Below are positions 26,801 to 37,886 of a DNA stretch of 64,000 bases, piece by piece. How positions within the stretch are numbered: the first letter of the stretch is position 1; each line of letters starts with the position of its first letter. A program made the position numbers and the translations under genes. The DNA is from Bacteroidota bacterium (lineage in GTDB: Bacteria; Bacteroidota; Ignavibacteria; UBA10030; UBA8401), in the NCBI GenBank assembly GCA_008933835.1, contig WBUG01000002.1, positions 159,363 through 223,362 of the forward strand, read 5' to 3'. The notes beneath the pieces were generated by a model. It worked only from the letters and a program-made list of their open reading frames with translations, was not told the origin of the DNA and made no database searches.

Positions 26801-26827
26801 AATATACGAACTATTTTTGTATTTTTG
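26801..26827. promoter_or_regulatory. AT-rich divergent promoter region
   Basis: In the 202-base gap between two divergent genes, this stretch holds TATATT on the minus strand (26806-26801, within TTCGTATATT) and two tandem TATTTTTG octamers on the plus strand (26812-26819 and 26820-26827), which fit the Bacteroidota -7 consensus TAnnTTTG. Neither direction has a clear -35 partner. Nothing else is seen in 26765-26966. Confidence 0.4.
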
Positions 26828-26966
26828 TAAACATTTATCCCCGCGCCGGGTGCTCCAGCGCACCGGACCGTCCGCCGGCCGGTCGCGTTCGTACCCGATG
26901 CGGCGGCGTTCCGCAACGGCGGGACCGCTTCCGGCCACCGTTCGTTCACCCCTTAGGATATCGTCG

Positions 26967-28718
26967 ATGAAATTCCTCCAGGTGCTGTCTCAGTTCGAAG
27001 TGACCGGAGCCGAGACGTTCGCCGCCGCACTGTCGGACCTGCTCATCGCCCAGGGGCATTCCGTGACGATCGTATCGGATTCGTTCCGGACCCCGACCCG
27101 GGCGGAGATCATCATCCATCCGGTGGGGAAGCGGGACCTGCGTCAGCGCTTCGCGAACGTCCGTTTCCTGCGGTCGCTCATCCGGGATCGGGGCATCGAC
27201 ATCGTGCATGCCCATTCCCGGGCCGCGAGCTGGGTCTCGTTCTTCGCGACCCGCTGGAGCAGCGTACCGCTCATATCGAGCATGCACTATCGGCAGCACC
27301 TCCATTTCTCTTCGAAACTCTTCTCGGTCTATGGCGAAAAACGCGTCGCTGTCTGCCGCTCCATCTTCACCCATCTCAACCGGGAACTGAAATACCCCCT
27401 CGCGGTCCTCGCGCTGGTCCATAACGGCATCGACCTCGACCGCTGGCAGTACCGCGAGACGCCGCCCTCGAACGGGGGGAGGAAGGTCGTTTCGTTCGTC
27501 GGACGGCTCACCGGCTTCAAGCGCGATTCGCTCATGATCATCATCCGGGAGATCTTCCCGGCGGTGTACGCCCGGTATCCCGGTGCGGTGTTCCACATCG
27601 TCGGGGCGATGGACGAGCAGAATCCCGTCCGCCAGCTCATCGCCGACGTGAACGCCCGGCTCGGCGCCGAGGTGGTCATCGCCCGGGGATTCACGGCGGA
27701 CGTGGAGGCGGTCTACCGCCGCTCGGACCTCATCGTCGGTTCCGGACGCGTGGCGATGGAGGCGCTCGCCTGCGGACGTCCGGTGGTCTCCATCGGCGAA
27801 TCGAACGCGGTGGGGCTCATCGAAGAGCGGACCGCCGATGAGGCGCTGGTGACGAACTTCGGCGACCTGGACGCCCGCCGGCCCATCGATGTGGAACGCT
27901 CCGTCACGGACATCCTCCGCGTGCTGAACGACCCATCGTCGGTCTCGGCCGCATGGGGACGCTCGTTCGTCGAACGGAACTTCGACATCCGGCAGGTGAC
28001 CGAAGCGATGCTCCGCATCTTCGCAGAAGCGGCGGCCCAGCGCCGTGGCGTGAAAGAACTGCCGATGCTCTCGTACCACGACATCGTCCCTGACGGAGGA
28101 GGGGAACGGAGGGTGGAGGCGGCGGAACTGGACCGTCACCTGGCCTTTCTGTCACGGCGCGGATGCACATCGATGACGTTCCGTGACTTCTCGGAGGTCG
28201 CCGCCAGCCGGAAACCGATGCCGAAGCGTCCGGTGATGCTCGCTCTCGAATGGAACGAACGGAGCGTGACGCTGGCGCTGCCGCTGCTCCGGAAACACGG
28301 TCTGAAAGCGATGTTCCTCGTCCAGACCTCGTTGCTCGGGGCACGGGAGCAGGATGTCCGTGCGCTTCACGATGCCGGCATGGAGATCGTCGCCGCTTCC
28401 GTCACCGGCCGGAAGTTCAACCTGCTCACCCCGGCGGAGATCGCGGAGGAGGTGCACGGTTCGCTCCGCCGTCTTCGCGCCCTCAGCGGCGCCGACGTGA
28501 ACGTGTTCGCCTATCCGCACGGTCATGTGACCGAAGCGGTGAAGGAGACGGTGCGCGCCGCCGGATGCCGGTACGGGATATCGCTCGACGAAGGACGCCG
28601 GAACATCTGGGACGATCCGTTGAAAGTCCGCCGCATCCAGCTCTTCCACCGCACGACGCGGTTCAGTCTGTGGAAGAAGAGCTCCGGTTTCTACTACCGG
28701 TACAACGATGTATATTGA
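26967..28718 (+). CDS. Glycosyltransferase (GT4) fused to a degenerate polysaccharide deacetylase-like domain
   Basis: 583 residues from the ATG at 26967; the open frame upstream lacks protein-like sequence. Residues ~1-360 form a GT-B family 4 glycosyltransferase: N-terminal GAETFAAALSDLL, DIVHAHSR, LVHNGIDLDRW, FVGRLTGFKRDSL and a C-terminal VGSGRVAMEALACGRPVVS. Residues ~369-583 follow the NodB/polysaccharide deacetylase fold (LPMLSYHDIVP ... VFAYPHGH), but the metal-binding motifs are lost: TFDDG is ALEWN and SHTxxH is AASVTGR. The deacetylase half is therefore probably a binding or structural domain. The likely role is surface glycan synthesis. The C-terminus overlaps tatD by 11 bases. 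Confidence 0.85.
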   Translation: MKFLQVLSQFEVTGAETFAAALSDLLIAQGHSVTIVSDSFRTPTRAEIIIHPVGKRDLRQRFANVRFLRSLIRDRGIDIVHAHSRAASWVSFFATRWSSVPLISSMHYRQHLHFSSKLFSVYGEKRVAVCRSIFTHLNRELKYPLAVLALVHNGIDLDRWQYRETPPSNGGRKVVSFVGRLTGFKRDSLMIIIREIFPAVYARYPGAVFHIVGAMDEQNPVRQLIADVNARLGAEVVIARGFTADVEAVYRRSDLIVGSGRVAMEALACGRPVVSIGESNAVGLIEERTADEALVTNFGDLDARRPIDVERSVTDILRVLNDPSSVSAAWGRSFVERNFDIRQVTEAMLRIFAEAAAQRRGVKELPMLSYHDIVPDGGGERRVEAAELDRHLAFLSRRGCTSMTFRDFSEVAASRKPMPKRPVMLALEWNERSVTLALPLLRKHGLKAMFLVQTSLLGAREQDVRALHDAGMEIVAASVTGRKFNLLTPAEIAEEVHGSLRRLRALSGADVNVFAYPHGHVTEAVKETVRAAGCRYGISLDEGRRNIWDDPLKVRRIQLFHRTTRFSLWKKSSGFYYRYNDVY

Positions 28719-29502
28719 TTCGCACTGTCATCTCTTCTACGAGGACTTCCGGGATGACCTGCCGGAGGTCATCCGCCGCGCCGAGGAGGCGGGGGTGAAG
28801 GCCTTCATCGTCCCGGCGACGGACCACCGTACCGCGGCCGAGGCGGTCCGGCTCTCCGAACGTTTCCCGAACCTGTTCGTCGCGGTCGGCATCCACCCGC
28901 TGGACCTGCAGCACTACTCCGACGAGAACCTCCGCACCGTCGAATCGTTCATCGGCCATCCGAAAGTGGTGGCGGTGGGGGAGATCGGCATCGACTATTT
29001 CTACGACCGGTCGCCGCGGGACCTTCAGCAGGAGGCGTTCGCCCGGCAGCTCGAACTCGCCGCGGCGCACGACCTGCCGGTCATCGTCCACACGCGCGAT
29101 TCGGTGGAGGATGCGGTGTGCATCGCCACCGATGCCGCCCGGCGCCGTCCCGAATGGCGCACCGGCGGATGGCGCGGCGTCTTCCATTGCTTCACCGGCG
29201 ATGCCGCCGCCGCGGAAACGCTCTTCGCGCACCGGTTCATGGTCTCATTTCCCGGTCCGGTCACCTTCAAGACCTCCTCAATGCCGGAGGTCCTGAAACG
29301 GATCGGACTCGAGCATATCATGGTGGAGACCGATGCACCGTTCCTCACGCCGGTGCCGTTCCGCGGCACACGGAACGAACCGATGCACATCCCTCTCATC
29401 GCCCGGAAGATCGCCGAGGTTCTCGGTGTGGAACCCGCAGAGGTCGAACGCCGAACCACCGCCAACGCCGTCGCTCTCTTCCGGCTGCCGATCCCGCTGT
29501 GA
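28708..29502 (+). CDS. tatD: TatD family metal-dependent DNase
   Basis: 264 residues. It has the TatD amidohydrolase-type TIM barrel motifs: DSHCHLF at the N-terminus (metal HxH), GEIGIDYFYD, VIVHTRD, FHCFTGD and VETDAPFLTP, all of which carry metal ligands. TatD enzymes are Mg-dependent 3'-5' exonucleases and are implicated in DNA repair and fragment degradation; the older link to Tat export is not supported. Its ATG lies 11 bases inside the end of the glycosyltransferase gene, so translation is coupled. The HEAT/cyclophilin gene follows after 28 bases. Confidence 0.93.
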   Translation: MYIDSHCHLFYEDFRDDLPEVIRRAEEAGVKAFIVPATDHRTAAEAVRLSERFPNLFVAVGIHPLDLQHYSDENLRTVESFIGHPKVVAVGEIGIDYFYDRSPRDLQQEAFARQLELAAAHDLPVIVHTRDSVEDAVCIATDAARRRPEWRTGGWRGVFHCFTGDAAAAETLFAHRFMVSFPGPVTFKTSSMPEVLKRIGLEHIMVETDAPFLTPVPFRGTRNEPMHIPLIARKIAEVLGVEPAEVERRTTANAVALFRLPIPL

Positions 29503-29530
29503 CCGGAACACCGTCCGACCGAGGTCCCCT

Positions 29531-31525
29531 ATGATCCGTCGTGCTCTCTTCGTTTCCTTGCTGACGCTCACACCCCTTCTCGAGGCCGCCACGCCGGCGG
29601 AATTGTGGCGCATCCGTCTGCTGCAGGACCGCCGTTCCGCCGCCGTACCGGAACTCGTGCGGATGCTCTCTTCCGCCGATGAGACGATACGCGAGCATGC
29701 CCTGCTGGCGCTCGCCAATGTGCAGGACACCGCGGCGGTCCGTCCCATGCTTCCATTGCTGTCGGACCGCCGGCCCGCCGTGCGCCGCATGGCGGCGTTC
29801 GCGGTCGGCATGTGCGGCGGTCCGTCCGCCGCTCCCGCGCTCATCCGGAGGATCACGGTCGAGACCGATGCCCGGAGCGTCGAGGCGCTGTTCGACGCCG
29901 TCGGTTCGTGCGGAACGAAAGAGGACCTGAAGTCTCTCATGGAGATGGCCGAATCGTTCGAGCCGCGGTGGAACCTCTCTTTCGCGTCGTGCCTCGCCCG
30001 GTTCGCCAACCGGCGCATCTCGCATCCGGCCGCCACCGAAGCGCTCTACGCCATCCTGAGCTCGGACGAAACGTCGCTTCTCTCCGCCGTATACGCGTTG
30101 TCCCGCATTCCGGACTCATCCGCAGCTCGGAAGCACCGCGCAGACGTTCTGCCGCTGCTGAGGCACCGTTCTCCCGTCGTGCGCATGTGGGGCAGCACCA
30201 TCGCAGGCATGATCGGAAGCGAAGCGGTGACTCCGCTGCTGACCGCGGCGGAGAAGGACCGGGACTGGCGAGTGCGGGTGAACGCCCTGCGGGCGCTCCG
30301 AAGTTCGGCGGGAACGAGAAGCCGTCTCCTGGCGCTCGGCGCCGACCGTGAGCGTCACGTGGCACAGACCGCGGTCACGGTGTACGGAGCGCTCTGCCGG
30401 TCACATCCGGAACCGGCGGACAGCGGAGCCATCATGACGATGCTCGCATCTCCCGAGGTGGCGCCGGCGGTGAAGGACGAACTGCGCGGCGTGCTTGCGG
30501 GCCGGCTGGGGACATCGGCCGTGCCGCTGCTCGGAAGGTGGGAGACCGATTCGCCGGTGAGGAGCGCTCGGATCGTCCGGGCGTACGGAGAGACCGGTTC
30601 CGTCGACGCGCTGCCGTTCATCCAGTCGGCGCTGCGCGGCACCGCGCACTCCGCCGTCACCATCGCAGCGCTGGAAGCGTACGGAGCAGTGGCGGCCGCG
30701 GCCGGTACCGACGTGCAGCGGCAGTATCTGCGGACGCTCATCCTCGCGTTCGACCGGAAGGATGCCGGCGTCTCGTACACCGCCGCTGCCGCGTTCCAGG
30801 ACACATCCTTCCCGGCAGCGATGCGGAAGGAACATCTTCCGTCCCTCCATGCCGCCCTCTCCGCCATGCGGATTCCGGCGGACCTGGAGCCGATGGTGGA
30901 ACTTCTGAAGGCTCTGGAGAGCGTCGGTGATTCCACGTCGCTCTCCGTGGTACGCACCGCGATGACATCGCCGGACAAGACCGTCCGGTCGGCGGCCGCC
31001 CGGACCTATGCCGCCATCACGGGGGAGGAACCGGGCGTTGAGGATCTGCCGCAAGCGTACGCTCCGTTCTTCACCGATGCGGATTCGTCGCTGCTGTCCG
31101 CGTATTCCGCAGCGCTCGTGGTGACGACCCGCGGGACGGTCACGATCCGGTTCGAAAAGCAGGCGGCGCCGCTGACGGTCATCAGCTTCGTCAAACTGGC
31201 GCAACGGGGATTCTACGACGGTCTTCCGTTCCACCGCGTGGTGAGCAACTTCGTCATTCAAGGAGGAGATCCGCTGGGGAACGGGAGCGGCGGACCGGAA
31301 TACACGATCCGCACCGAAGTGCATCCCTCAGCACGGTACGGCACCGGAACGGTCGGCATGGCGAGCGCCGGCCGGGACACGGAGGGGTCGCAATGGTTCA
31401 TCACGCACTGTCCCGTTCCGCATCTTGATCATCGGTACACCGTCTTCGGGACGACGAAGGACATGGCGGTCGTGAACGCCCTTCATCCGGGCGACGTCGT
31501 CCGGAGAGTGGAACTCCTGAAATGA
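29531..31525 (+). CDS. Exported HEAT-repeat protein with C-terminal cyclophilin-type peptidyl-prolyl isomerase
   Basis: 664 residues from the ATG at 29531, with a signal peptide (MIRRALFVSLLTLTPLLEA). Residues ~25-510 are a string of HEAT/PBS-lyase-like helical repeats (IREHALLALANVQD, AVRRMAAFAVGMCG, VRSAAARTYAAITG). Residues ~526-664 are a cyclophilin domain with the catalytic FHRVVSNFVIQGGD (Arg, Phe, Gln kept), GSQWFITH and LDHRYTVFG. It should therefore be an active prolyl isomerase in the periplasm or at the outer membrane, with the HEAT solenoid as a client or partner-binding arm. It ends the tatD operon at a strong terminator. Confidence 0.88.
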   Translation: MIRRALFVSLLTLTPLLEAATPAELWRIRLLQDRRSAAVPELVRMLSSADETIREHALLALANVQDTAAVRPMLPLLSDRRPAVRRMAAFAVGMCGGPSAAPALIRRITVETDARSVEALFDAVGSCGTKEDLKSLMEMAESFEPRWNLSFASCLARFANRRISHPAATEALYAILSSDETSLLSAVYALSRIPDSSAARKHRADVLPLLRHRSPVVRMWGSTIAGMIGSEAVTPLLTAAEKDRDWRVRVNALRALRSSAGTRSRLLALGADRERHVAQTAVTVYGALCRSHPEPADSGAIMTMLASPEVAPAVKDELRGVLAGRLGTSAVPLLGRWETDSPVRSARIVRAYGETGSVDALPFIQSALRGTAHSAVTIAALEAYGAVAAAAGTDVQRQYLRTLILAFDRKDAGVSYTAAAAFQDTSFPAAMRKEHLPSLHAALSAMRIPADLEPMVELLKALESVGDSTSLSVVRTAMTSPDKTVRSAAARTYAAITGEEPGVEDLPQAYAPFFTDADSSLLSAYSAALVVTTRGTVTIRFEKQAAPLTVISFVKLAQRGFYDGLPFHRVVSNFVIQGGDPLGNGSGGPEYTIRTEVHPSARYGTGTVGMASAGRDTEGSQWFITHCPVPHLDHRYTVFGTTKDMAVVNALHPGDVVRRVELLK

Positions 31526-31551
31526 AAAAAGGCGGCCAGGCCGCCTTTTTT
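31525..31551. terminator. Bidirectional intrinsic terminator
   Basis: GGCGGC-CAG-GCCGCC flanked by six A's and six T's, located between convergent genes. It can end transcription of the HEAT/cyclophilin gene on the plus strand and of the secDF-STAS operon on the minus strand. Confidence 0.93.
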
Positions 31552-31576
31552 CATGTTCCGCCGTTCCCGGACACGC

Positions 31577-31915
31577 TCACCGGTAACTTTCCACCGCTTC
31601 CTTCACCGAGCCGAAGAGCTCGATGACCTTGTCCACCTTGGTGATGCGGAAGACCTGCACCACCTTGTCGGCGGGCGCCGCGATCTTGAGGTCGCCCCCC
31701 GCATTGCGCATGGTGGTGACGCCGCCGATGAGCATCCCGAGTCCCGAGCTGTTCATGAGCGAGACGTCGCCGAGGTCCACGACGATCTTCCGCACCTTCC
31801 CGTCGAGCAGTTTGTGCAGGGCGGCGTTCAGTTCGGACGCCTCCGGGCCGCCGAGCATGCTCCCTTCCATTTTCAGGACCATGACGCCGTTCATCTCTTT
31901 GGTCGAGAATTTCAT
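31577..31915 (-). CDS. STAS-domain protein (anti-sigma factor antagonist type)
   Basis: 112 residues, a single STAS domain. It has KIVVDLGDVSLMNSSGLGML, in which the Ser of NSSGLG is the usual phosphorylation site of SpoIIAA/RsbV-type proteins. Such proteins bind a switch kinase when unphosphorylated and release its target. It lies 18 bases after secF on the same strand, so it appears to be the last gene of a secD-secF-STAS operon. Its kinase partner could be the RsbW-like protein encoded at 37460, although that module has its own STAS protein. Confidence 0.88.
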   Translation of the reverse strand: MKFSTKEMNGVMVLKMEGSMLGGPEASELNAALHKLLDGKVRKIVVDLGDVSLMNSSGLGMLIGGVTTMRNAGGDLKIAAPADKVVQVFRITKVDKVIELFGSVKEAVESYR

Positions 31916-31933
31916 ATCCGCTCCGTCGATGTC

Positions 31934-32851
31934 CTACCGCAGCTGGGTCTTGCGGCGGGTGGAGTAGTCCAGCACCAGGGCGCTCGCCACGTAGATGGAC
32001 GAGTACGTTCCCAGGATGGTGCCGATGAAGAAGGTGAAGGCGAATCCGCGGTTCACTTCGCCGCCGAAGATGACGAGGACGAGGAGGACCAGGAAGACCG
32101 TTCCGTTGGTGATGATGGTGCGGCTCAGGGTCTCGTTCACCGACCGGTTCATGATGGTGGTGAGGTCCTCCGCCTTGTGCACCTTCAGGTTCTCGCGGAT
32201 TCGGTCGAACACCACCACCGTGTCGTTGATGGAGAAGCCGACGAGGGTCAGGAAGGCGGCCATGATGTTCTGGTCGATCTCCAGGTTCAGGTGCGGCGAG
32301 AGTCCGTTGAGCAGGACGATGACGCCGAACGTCGCGATGACGTCGTGGAAGAGCGCGATGACGCCCGCCACACCGTAGATGAACTGGAACCGGAAACCGA
32401 TATACACCAGGATGATGAGAAGGGCGGAGACCACCGCGTAGACGGCGTTGGTCCGGAGTTCGGCGCCGATCTTCGGTCCGATCTTGTCCTCCTTCAAAAT
32501 GGTGAACGAGCCGGCCGGGAACGACTTCTCAAGACTTCCGCGGATCATGTCCAGCACGGCGGCCCCTTTCCCCTGTTCGGGGGTGCGGATGAGGATGTCG
32601 TTCGGGTTCCCGAACGTTTTGACCTCGGTGCTGCTGAAGCCCGCGCCCTGGACGGCGTTCCGGACGTCGCCGAGCTCCGGCGCGTTCTGGAAGCGGACCA
32701 GGACCTCGGAACCTCCGAGGAAGTCGATGCCGAACGAGACGCCGCGGACGGCGGCGCCGATCAGTCCGACGAGGATGACGAGACCGGAGATGGAATACCA
32801 CACCTTCCGAGTCCCCATGAAATCGATCTTCGTGTTCTGCAAGATTCTCAT
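31934..32851 (-). CDS. secF: Protein translocase subunit SecF
   Basis: 305 residues. Six membrane helices are expected: the first at ~17-37 (WYSISGLVILVGLIGA), then a periplasmic domain containing the family signature FGIDFLGGSEVLVRF, then five C-terminal helices with GFSINDTVVVFDRIREN and NRSVNETLSRTI. SecF forms with SecD a proton-driven complex that pulls preproteins through SecYEG from the periplasmic side. The gene starts 21 bases after secD. It is a separate protein here, not the SecDF fusion found in many Bacteroidota. Confidence 0.96.
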   Translation of the reverse strand: MRILQNTKIDFMGTRKVWYSISGLVILVGLIGAAVRGVSFGIDFLGGSEVLVRFQNAPELGDVRNAVQGAGFSSTEVKTFGNPNDILIRTPEQGKGAAVLDMIRGSLEKSFPAGSFTILKEDKIGPKIGAELRTNAVYAVVSALLIILVYIGFRFQFIYGVAGVIALFHDVIATFGVIVLLNGLSPHLNLEIDQNIMAAFLTLVGFSINDTVVVFDRIRENLKVHKAEDLTTIMNRSVNETLSRTIITNGTVFLVLLVLVIFGGEVNRGFAFTFFIGTILGTYSSIYVASALVLDYSTRRKTQLR

Positions 32852-32872
32852 TGGCGGTGTTTCTCCTGTCTC

Positions 32873-34762
<1,890 letters not shown>

Positions 34763-34818
34763 AACAAGTACCTCCGATTGGAACGAGTGGGATGGACCGA
34801 TAAAAAACTCAGGCTAAA

Positions 34819-34847
34819 AATATAACGGAAAGACCCCCTAAAATCAA
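34819..34847 (-). promoter_or_regulatory. Promoter of the secDF operon
   Basis: On the minus strand: TTGATT (34847-34842), 17 bases, TATATT (34824-34819). Transcription would start near 34812, about 50 bases upstream of secD. Confidence 0.6.
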
Positions 34848-34878
34848 CGAAAATATGCAGGTTTGATGCCGACCCGGA

Positions 34879-34907
34879 TTGTATCTCGGGGCACATTTCT
34901 CTATTTT
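34879..34907 (+). promoter_or_regulatory. Probable promoter of the partner-switching genes
   Basis: TTGTAT (34879-34884), 17 bases, TATTTT (34902-34907), 65 bases upstream of the first PP2C gene and divergent from the secD promoter. The -35 match is weak. Confidence 0.4.
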
Positions 34908-34972
34908 ATGCACGATTCGCAACTTTTCTTCCTACTGTCCGAAAACTGTGTCGTCTATGAACGGAATCCCCC

Positions 34973-37069
34973 ATGCGCGTGCGTAAAGTAATGCTGTTCA
35001 GCGGCGCCGTGCTGTTCTCGGTGGCGGTGTTCATCATCAACGCCGCCACTCGGAACATCGACCTGGGCGATTCGGCCGTGGTGTACCTCCGTTCGGTGTT
35101 CAATCTCCTCGCCTTCACGCTCATCTTCCTGCTCGTGCAGATCTACAAGCGTGAGCATCCCTCCGCCGCGGTCAACAGTCTCAGCCGGCTGGCGGTGCTT
35201 TCGGGCATCTTCCTCGCCGCGTACGTGATCGTCAGTCTCCTGCCGCTCCGCGGGTTCAAATCGGAGGACATGAAGCTCTTCCCGCAGGATTACCTGACCA
35301 TCCTGTTCTCGTCGGTCATCTCCATCATCGCCGGCATCTACGCCATCGCCACCGTCTTCTACCTGAAGGACCTCATCCTCTATAAAAGGAAGAAGACCAC
35401 CGCACGCAACTTCTGGGTGATGGTGGGCCTCTTCGTGGCGGCGGCGGTCTCCACCGTCACCGCCCGGCCTCTGGAAGAGACCTTCCTGAGCGGACTGCTC
35501 TCCGGTCTGGCCATCGTCATGATCGTCGTGAACTCCTTCCGTCTCGCCTGGATCGCCTACCTGCCCCGGAAGGAGAAGGTGTACGCACTGCTGTATTCGC
35601 TCCTTTCGTTCTTCGGTTTCCTGGTGGTGCTCATCATCCTTTCCGTTTCGGAGGGGTGGACGCAGAAGGGGATCCACTATTACAGTCCGCCCCTCTTCGT
35701 CTTCGTGCAGCTCGCCTCCACCTTCGGGGCCATCTACAGCGGCATGGCGTTCATCAGCACGCTGTTCCATCTGCCGACCGCCGAAGCGTTCGACCGGAAG
35801 CAGACCGAGATCAGCTCCCTGCACAACCTGAGCCGGCTCATCAATCAGGTGTTCGACCTGCGTGACCTCGCCGAGACCGCCACGAAGATGGTGACGGAGG
35901 TGACCCAGGCATCGGCCGTATGGCTCGAGATCATCCCCGCCGCCGGTTCCGACGGACAGAGCGGCCTGCTCTCGGTGCGCAACATCGCGGAAGAGGACAT
36001 CCGTCCGTTCATGGAGCCGGCCGGCCGTTCGCTGCGGACCGCCGTGCTCCAATCCCGTTCCATGCTCATGATCGACGACCTGCACGAGGACCGGCGGACG
36101 CGGGAACTCCCCCGGCTTCGGACCGCCGGCTCCATCCTCATCATCCCGCTGCTGTCGCACGACAAGGTCATCGGCGTCCTCTACGCCACGAAGGAGATCA
36201 GCTACGGGTTCGACAAGGACGACACCGACATCCTCACCGGGTTCGCGGACCAGGTGACGGTGGCCATCGAGAACGCGCGGCTCATCGAACGGTCGCTCGA
36301 GAAGGAACGCCTGCAGCGCGAACTGATGCTGGCGCAGGAGATGCAGAAGCGGCTCATCCCCCAGCAACTGCCGGAGTTCCCCGCCGTGGAGATGAAGGCG
36401 GTCACCTCGCCCGCGCTGGAAGTGGGGGGTGACTATTACGATGTGACGATGGTCGACGAACGGCGTGCGGCGCTCGTGGTCGGCGACGTCTCGGGCAAAG
36501 GGGTGGGGGCGGCCTTCTACATGGCGGAGGTGAAAGGGATCTTCCAGTCGCTCGCCCGCATCTATCCCTCGCCGAAGGAGTTCATGGTGAACGCCAACGC
36601 GGCGCTCCTGTCGAGCATCGACCGGCGTTCGTTCATCAGCCTCATCTATTCCACGCTCGACACGGTGTCCGGCGAGATGGTCATCGCACGGGCCGGGCAC
36701 TGCCCGTTCATCCTCGTTTCGGGCGGAAAGGCCGAATATCACCGTCCCGGCGGTATCGGTCTGGGTTTGAAGGGGGGGCAGGTGTTCGCCGGATCGGTGG
36801 AAGAGAAAAAAATCGTGATGAAAAAAGGTGACGTATGTGTATTTTATACCGACGGCGTCACCGAATCGCGTTCCTCCGCCGGGGAGGATTTCGGGTACGA
36901 CCGGCTGCTGGCGGTGGTGGAGAAGAATGCCGCGCGCTCCGCCGAGCAGATACGCGAAGCGATCATCCATGCGGTGTGGGACTACACCGATGCCAAGGGA
37001 TATCATGACGACCTCACCATCCTGGTCGTCAAGTGGACCGGCGGCGGACGGAACAAAGCCGGTGAATAA
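34973..37069 (+). CDS. Membrane-bound GAF-PP2C (SpoIIE/RsbU-type) serine phosphatase
   Basis: 698 residues. The first ~250 hold about eight membrane helices. A GAF domain follows (~276-435), then a PP2C-type SpoIIE domain (~445-692). Its metal-binding aspartates are in VGGDYYDV, VGDVSGKG, FYTDGVTES and YHDDLTILVVK. The N-terminal edge of the phosphatase carries the LQRELMLAQEMQKRLIPQQLP helix typical of regulated PP2C enzymes. It should dephosphorylate a STAS protein, most likely the one encoded next. The membrane region suggests it senses an envelope or lipid signal (inference). It heads a four-gene partner-switching cluster. Confidence 0.9.
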   Translation: MRVRKVMLFSGAVLFSVAVFIINAATRNIDLGDSAVVYLRSVFNLLAFTLIFLLVQIYKREHPSAAVNSLSRLAVLSGIFLAAYVIVSLLPLRGFKSEDMKLFPQDYLTILFSSVISIIAGIYAIATVFYLKDLILYKRKKTTARNFWVMVGLFVAAAVSTVTARPLEETFLSGLLSGLAIVMIVVNSFRLAWIAYLPRKEKVYALLYSLLSFFGFLVVLIILSVSEGWTQKGIHYYSPPLFVFVQLASTFGAIYSGMAFISTLFHLPTAEAFDRKQTEISSLHNLSRLINQVFDLRDLAETATKMVTEVTQASAVWLEIIPAAGSDGQSGLLSVRNIAEEDIRPFMEPAGRSLRTAVLQSRSMLMIDDLHEDRRTRELPRLRTAGSILIIPLLSHDKVIGVLYATKEISYGFDKDDTDILTGFADQVTVAIENARLIERSLEKERLQRELMLAQEMQKRLIPQQLPEFPAVEMKAVTSPALEVGGDYYDVTMVDERRAALVVGDVSGKGVGAAFYMAEVKGIFQSLARIYPSPKEFMVNANAALLSSIDRRSFISLIYSTLDTVSGEMVIARAGHCPFILVSGGKAEYHRPGGIGLGLKGGQVFAGSVEEKKIVMKKGDVCVFYTDGVTESRSSAGEDFGYDRLLAVVEKNAARSAEQIREAIIHAVWDYTDAKGYHDDLTILVVKWTGGGRNKAGE

Positions 37070-37093
37070 CCGTTTACTCTTACAGGAGCGTTT

Positions 37094-37447
37094 ATGAGCG
37101 AATTCAAGGTCCATGTCCGACAGCGTGAGGACGACATCCACGTGCTGGAACTGCGGGGATATCTCGACGCCCACACCACGCCCGTCCTGGAGGAGTCGTT
37201 CCAACGGCTGCTGCACGAGAAGAAGTACCGCATCCTGGTCAACTGCCGGGAGCTGACGTACATCTCGAGCGCGGGGCTCGGCGTGTTCATGGCGTTCATC
37301 GAGGACGTCCGGGCCGGGAGCGGCGACATCAAGCTCTCGGACATGAACCCCAAAGTGTTCAACATCTTCGACCTGCTCGGTTTCCCGATGCTCTACGACA
37401 TCGTGCCGACCGAGGAGGAGGCCGCCGCAAAGTTCGGAGCCCGTTAA
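37094..37447 (+). CDS. STAS-domain anti-sigma factor antagonist (RsbV-like)
   Basis: 117 residues, one STAS domain, with the phospho-acceptor region REDD...VLELRGYLDAHTTP and LTYISSAGLGVFMAF (Ser of SSAGLG). ACAGGAG lies just upstream of the start. It lies between a PP2C phosphatase and an RsbW-like kinase, the classic order for a partner-switching module. When dephosphorylated it should capture the kinase encoded 12 bases downstream and free that kinase's other partner. Confidence 0.92.
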   Translation: MSEFKVHVRQREDDIHVLELRGYLDAHTTPVLEESFQRLLHEKKYRILVNCRELTYISSAGLGVFMAFIEDVRAGSGDIKLSDMNPKVFNIFDLLGFPMLYDIVPTEEEAAAKFGAR

Positions 37448-37459
37448 CCGTCACCGGTC

Positions 37460-37882
37460 ATGACCGCGCCGCTCACATACCGATTGACCATCACCAGCCA
37501 GACGAACCGTCTCAACGACGTACGGCAGTTCGTCTCCGGACAGGCGCGCACGCACGGATTCGCCGAGGACGACGTGAACAAGATCACCATCGCCGTCGAC
37601 GAGGCGTGCACCAACATCATCAAGCACGGATACGGATTCTCCCCCGACCACTTCATCGATATCGAGGTGCGGCGGAGCGGTCCGCAGTTCGAGATCATCA
37701 TCATGGACAGCGGCAAACAGTTCGATCCGAAGTCCATCGAGACGCCGGACATGAAGGAATACCTCACGCACTACCGGCGCGGCGGACTCGGCGTGTACCT
37801 GATGAAGCGCATCATGGACAAGGTCGAGTTCAACATCCAGCACGACCGGAACGTCCTGCGGATGGTCAAATCCCTCTCGTGA
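37460..37882 (+). CDS. RsbW/SpoIIAB-like serine kinase (HATPase_c)
   Basis: 140 residues, a single GHKL ATP-binding domain. The N-box is AVDEACTNIIKHGYG, the G1-type motif is IMDSGKQFDPK and the G2 region is GGLGVYLMKRIMDKVEF. Such kinases phosphorylate STAS partners and hold a sigma factor or another target. No sigma factor gene lies nearby, so the downstream target is unknown. The gene is 12 bases after the STAS gene, and the next gene begins 4 bases after its stop. Confidence 0.9.
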   Translation: MTAPLTYRLTITSQTNRLNDVRQFVSGQARTHGFAEDDVNKITIAVDEACTNIIKHGYGFSPDHFIDIEVRRSGPQFEIIIMDSGKQFDPKSIETPDMKEYLTHYRRGGLGVYLMKRIMDKVEFNIQHDRNVLRMVKSLS

Positions 37883-37886
37883 CGCC

